DNA of 64,000 nt from an uncultured bacterium (GTDB taxonomy: Bacteria; Bacillota; Clostridia; Lachnospirales; Lachnospiraceae). The notes under the pieces were generated by a model. That model was not told the DNA's origin. It searched no databases and was given only the letters and a program-made list of their open reading frames with translations. A program made the position numbers and the translations under genes. Location: the NCBI GenBank assembly GCA_947073545.1, contig CAMTMP010000001.1, positions 62,001-126,000 of the forward strand, written 5' to 3'. Shown here in pieces: positions 61,935-64,000 of the stretch (position 1 is its first letter; every line of letters begins with the position of its first letter).

Positions 61935-63662
61935 TTGAAACGCTTTTATGCCCTCCTCAGCACTGCCGCCCTTCTGCTCTGCCTGTGTTCCTCACAGGCT
62001 CTTGCTTCCGGACAGGGCAACCTTGATGGAGGAGGCGGCAACATGAACCAGGGCACTTCCACCAACTTCTGGTCTCCCGGAAATGACGGGGTAAGGGTAA
62101 CGGTGGTGGATGCCCAGTCCGGAGCTGCCGTGAGTACGCCGGTGGATTTCGCCAACCGAAGCCAGTCCTCCGCAATGCTTCATTTTGGCAAGGTGAACAA
62201 GATCCAGTACCGGGATGGGGCTTCGCTCTCCTTACAGTCCGGCGTACCCTATAACTGCCGCCAGCCCGCCTATTCCATGCCGGCCATCATAACCAGCAAC
62301 AGCCGGCCTGCCACCATTGAAGCCATCAAGCGCTATTTCTGTTCGGAGTATGCCTGCATGATGGTGGCGGATGCCGCAGGTGTCAGCTATGAGCGTATGC
62401 TGTCAGGAGAATATAAGATCCTTTTAGAACCCATTGCCTACGTCACTTTTAACGGGGCAAAATACGCCTTTACGGCAACGGAGGCGGCACTCTATGACCA
62501 GCTCTCCGGCGGCTCCCTGCGGAGTAAGCTGCCCTCGGTAGCGTTCCAGAATCTCCCCCTGGCCCTGTTCCTGGAATACAGCGACCTTGGATTTCCGGCC
62601 TGGGGCGGAAGCAGGCGGGGAATACAGTCCAATGCGGATATCATAAACGCCCTGGGAGTCGGCATTGTCTGGTTTGAAGAAACGGAAGAACCCGGCGGGG
62701 AGATCGAAGCGCCGGATGTGGAATACCGGGTGGATACAGATGTGATCACTGCCATCCGTCTGCAGACGAACGGGCGGCTGACTCCGGACAACCCGGCAAC
62801 GGTCACCTTCCATATCATGGGAAGGAGCTACACCGTCCGGAACATTGTCATACCAGCCCACGACTCTCAGCTGGTATGGGTGAAATGGCACACGCCCCCT
62901 GCACCCCAGACCATTACCATCACGGTGACGTTAAGCAGCGGCTTTACCGCCCAGGATACCTTTGTGGCGAAAATTGTGGACTTAAATGAAAAGATACCGC
63001 CTGACCCTTTGGCTACGGACATCAATCCCGGTTATTCTGTCCCTGCCCTCCCGGTGAACCCACAGAAACTCAGTGCAGGCTGGGGCGTCTGGAGCTGTCA
63101 CTGGGTTCCAAACTGGCAGTGGCATTCCCACGGATGCAGCAGCTCCTGTTCAGATGACTGCTCCGGAGGACATGGCGAATGGGTGGATGAAGGAGACTGG
63201 GAATATGACTATACCAGCTATTCTGCCTCCATCAGCGGCACCATGACTTTAATGCCGGATGATATCGTGCCGACAGCAAACGGGAAAGACATGAAGAGCG
63301 GGTACGGCGTCAAAACGGAAGTACGGGCCACACTGTCCACAAACTCGCCGGATGGGCACCACAGCAACCCGCAGACTGCCTTTTCCGTATTTCCGGAGTT
63401 TCAGTATAATACCTACCTGCGGCTCCTGCAGCGCGTTTCCAGCGGACGCAGTGCAAAATTTGCCTTCCAGCCCAATGAGTTTTCCACCTATGGGCGCACC
63501 GTGCATTTCACACCGGTATGGTTTCCGGACAGCACAAGCTATGTGGTATATACCCAGGTATGGGACGCATGGACACCGGACGGAATGCTCTCGGTCAACC
63601 TGAATGACTACATCACCATCCACCAGAGCGTGTTTGATGACTGGTATACCAACCGTGAATAG
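61935..63662 (+). CDS. Large secreted protein of the pilus-like operon
   Basis: 575 residues, TTG start with GGAG upstream. Signal peptide MKRFYALLSTAALLLCLCSS ending ALA/SG. Mature part: a Gly/Asn-rich segment, a domain with conserved Trp and Tyr (ALFLEYSDLGFPAWGGSRRG), a beta-sandwich-like middle (PATVTFHIMGRSYTVRNIVI), and a Cys/His/Trp cluster (SCHWVPNWQWHSHGCSSSCS) that could bind a metal or form disulfides. It may be a pilus tip, adhesin or mating-pair factor. I recognise no named family. Confidence 0.75.
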   Translation: MKRFYALLSTAALLLCLCSSQALASGQGNLDGGGGNMNQGTSTNFWSPGNDGVRVTVVDAQSGAAVSTPVDFANRSQSSAMLHFGKVNKIQYRDGASLSLQSGVPYNCRQPAYSMPAIITSNSRPATIEAIKRYFCSEYACMMVADAAGVSYERMLSGEYKILLEPIAYVTFNGAKYAFTATEAALYDQLSGGSLRSKLPSVAFQNLPLALFLEYSDLGFPAWGGSRRGIQSNADIINALGVGIVWFEETEEPGGEIEAPDVEYRVDTDVITAIRLQTNGRLTPDNPATVTFHIMGRSYTVRNIVIPAHDSQLVWVKWHTPPAPQTITITVTLSSGFTAQDTFVAKIVDLNEKIPPDPLATDINPGYSVPALPVNPQKLSAGWGVWSCHWVPNWQWHSHGCSSSCSDDCSGGHGEWVDEGDWEYDYTSYSASISGTMTLMPDDIVPTANGKDMKSGYGVKTEVRATLSTNSPDGHHSNPQTAFSVFPEFQYNTYLRLLQRVSSGRSAKFAFQPNEFSTYGRTVHFTPVWFPDSTSYVVYTQVWDAWTPDGMLSVNLNDYITIHQSVFDDWYTNRE

Positions 63663-64000
63663 CCATATTCTTTTTGTTTATGAGCTGCTGGCCTTTGCGT
63701 GCATCGCTGGATTTGCCGCATACGACCTGAAAAAGAAGCGGGTGTCCGACCGGGTGCTCCTGCTTTTCCTTCCCTTTGCCCTTGCTGCGCCCATGATCCG
63801 CACAGGTGCATTCGGAACCGCCCTTCTGCCGCTTTTATTTTTATACTCTTTTATGGGGGCGGCAGCAGGCTTTGTGATCTTACTGACCGCCGCAATGCTG
63901 TCAAGGGAGGGCGCCGGCATCGGGGGCGGGGATATCAAGCTGGCAGCAGTCATGGGATTTATCTACGGCCCTGCCCGTATGCTGACTGTCCTGCTTATTG
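63655..64000 (+). CDS. Prepilin peptidase (A24 family), 3' end outside window
   Basis: GTG 63655 overlaps the previous stop by eight bases. The visible 115 residues have membrane helices and the two aspartates of type IV prepilin peptidases: AAYDLKKKRV and GIGGGDIKLA (GxGD motif). Such TadV/CpaA enzymes cleave pilin leaders, so real pilins should be encoded nearby, beyond the window or as the TadE-like genes. The end is cut by the window. Confidence 0.85.
   Translation, partial: MNSHILFVYELLAFACIAGFAAYDLKKKRVSDRVLLLFLPFALAAPMIRTGAFGTALLPLLFLYSFMGAAAGFVILLTAAMLSREGAGIGGGDIKLAAVMGFIYGPARMLTVLLI

Overview
The window looks like chromosome of a spore-forming member of the Clostridia, most likely a Lachnospiraceae gut anaerobe. 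The reasons are the conserved block mazG–HU–rqcP–yabP–yabQ–divIC–spoIIE-like–tilS–hpt–ftsH, a CotS-family coat kinase, many plant-glycan glycosidases, and a large integrative conjugative element (ICE) of a type known from this family. No species is assigned.

Positions 1–36.6 kb are ordinary chromosome, almost all on the minus strand up to 31 kb. 1–3.0 kb is a VWA lipoprotein with an ECF sigma/anti-sigma pair. 3.2–7.8 kb is a decaying arabinoside locus: GH51 arabinofuranosidase and two ABC permeases are intact, but the LacI regulator is frameshifted and internally deleted, and only the last ~90 codons of the solute-binding protein remain. Next come an MGMT-family protein, a transglutaminase-like protein and a GH13 amylase/neopullulanase. 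11.9–20.1 kb is the cell-cycle and sporulation block. 20.2–25.0 kb holds a PEGA lipoprotein with 42-bp repeats, a CotS kinase, cca and a small hypothetical gene. 25.1–30.8 kb has a GH3 glucosidase, a HAD phosphatase, a sugar O-acetyltransferase and two AraC regulators. 31–36.6 kb has tRNA-Pro(CGG), a CPA2 antiporter, thioredoxin, trmB, a D,D-carboxypeptidase and a MerR regulator.

At 36.63 kb there is a tRNA-Arg(CCU) 3' half on the minus strand with no matching 5' half. I read it as the attachment-site duplication at one end of an ICE that runs rightward past the window end. Four small early genes come first (36.9–39.2 kb). An AT-rich three-gene cassette follows (39.4–41.5 kb): an unknown protein, a winged-helix/zinc-ribbon protein and a PD-(D/E)XK nuclease. 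It looks like an undescribed defence system. The conjugation operon (41.9–55.05 kb) encodes VirB2-like and VirB6-like proteins, a secreted protein, a C39-like peptidase, a PrgI–VirB4 fusion, accessory proteins, a VirD4 coupling protein that appears to start at AUA, and an S1-domain protein. It is interrupted by an AT-rich antisense gene (55.1–59.7 kb) for a 1517-residue Avs-like STAND NTPase with an N-terminal nuclease. Plus-strand transfer genes resume at 59.9 kb with Tad-pilus-like genes (TadE/DUF4320-like proteins, a large secreted protein, a prepilin peptidase cut by the window end).

The two transfer segments (41.9 kb and 59.9 kb) share an identical 30-bp element, an extended −10 promoter and an intrinsic terminator before the first gene. 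This suggests coordinated control by attenuation or antitermination. No relaxase or integrase lies in the window; both should be to the right. All assignments come from reading the sequence; no database search was run.
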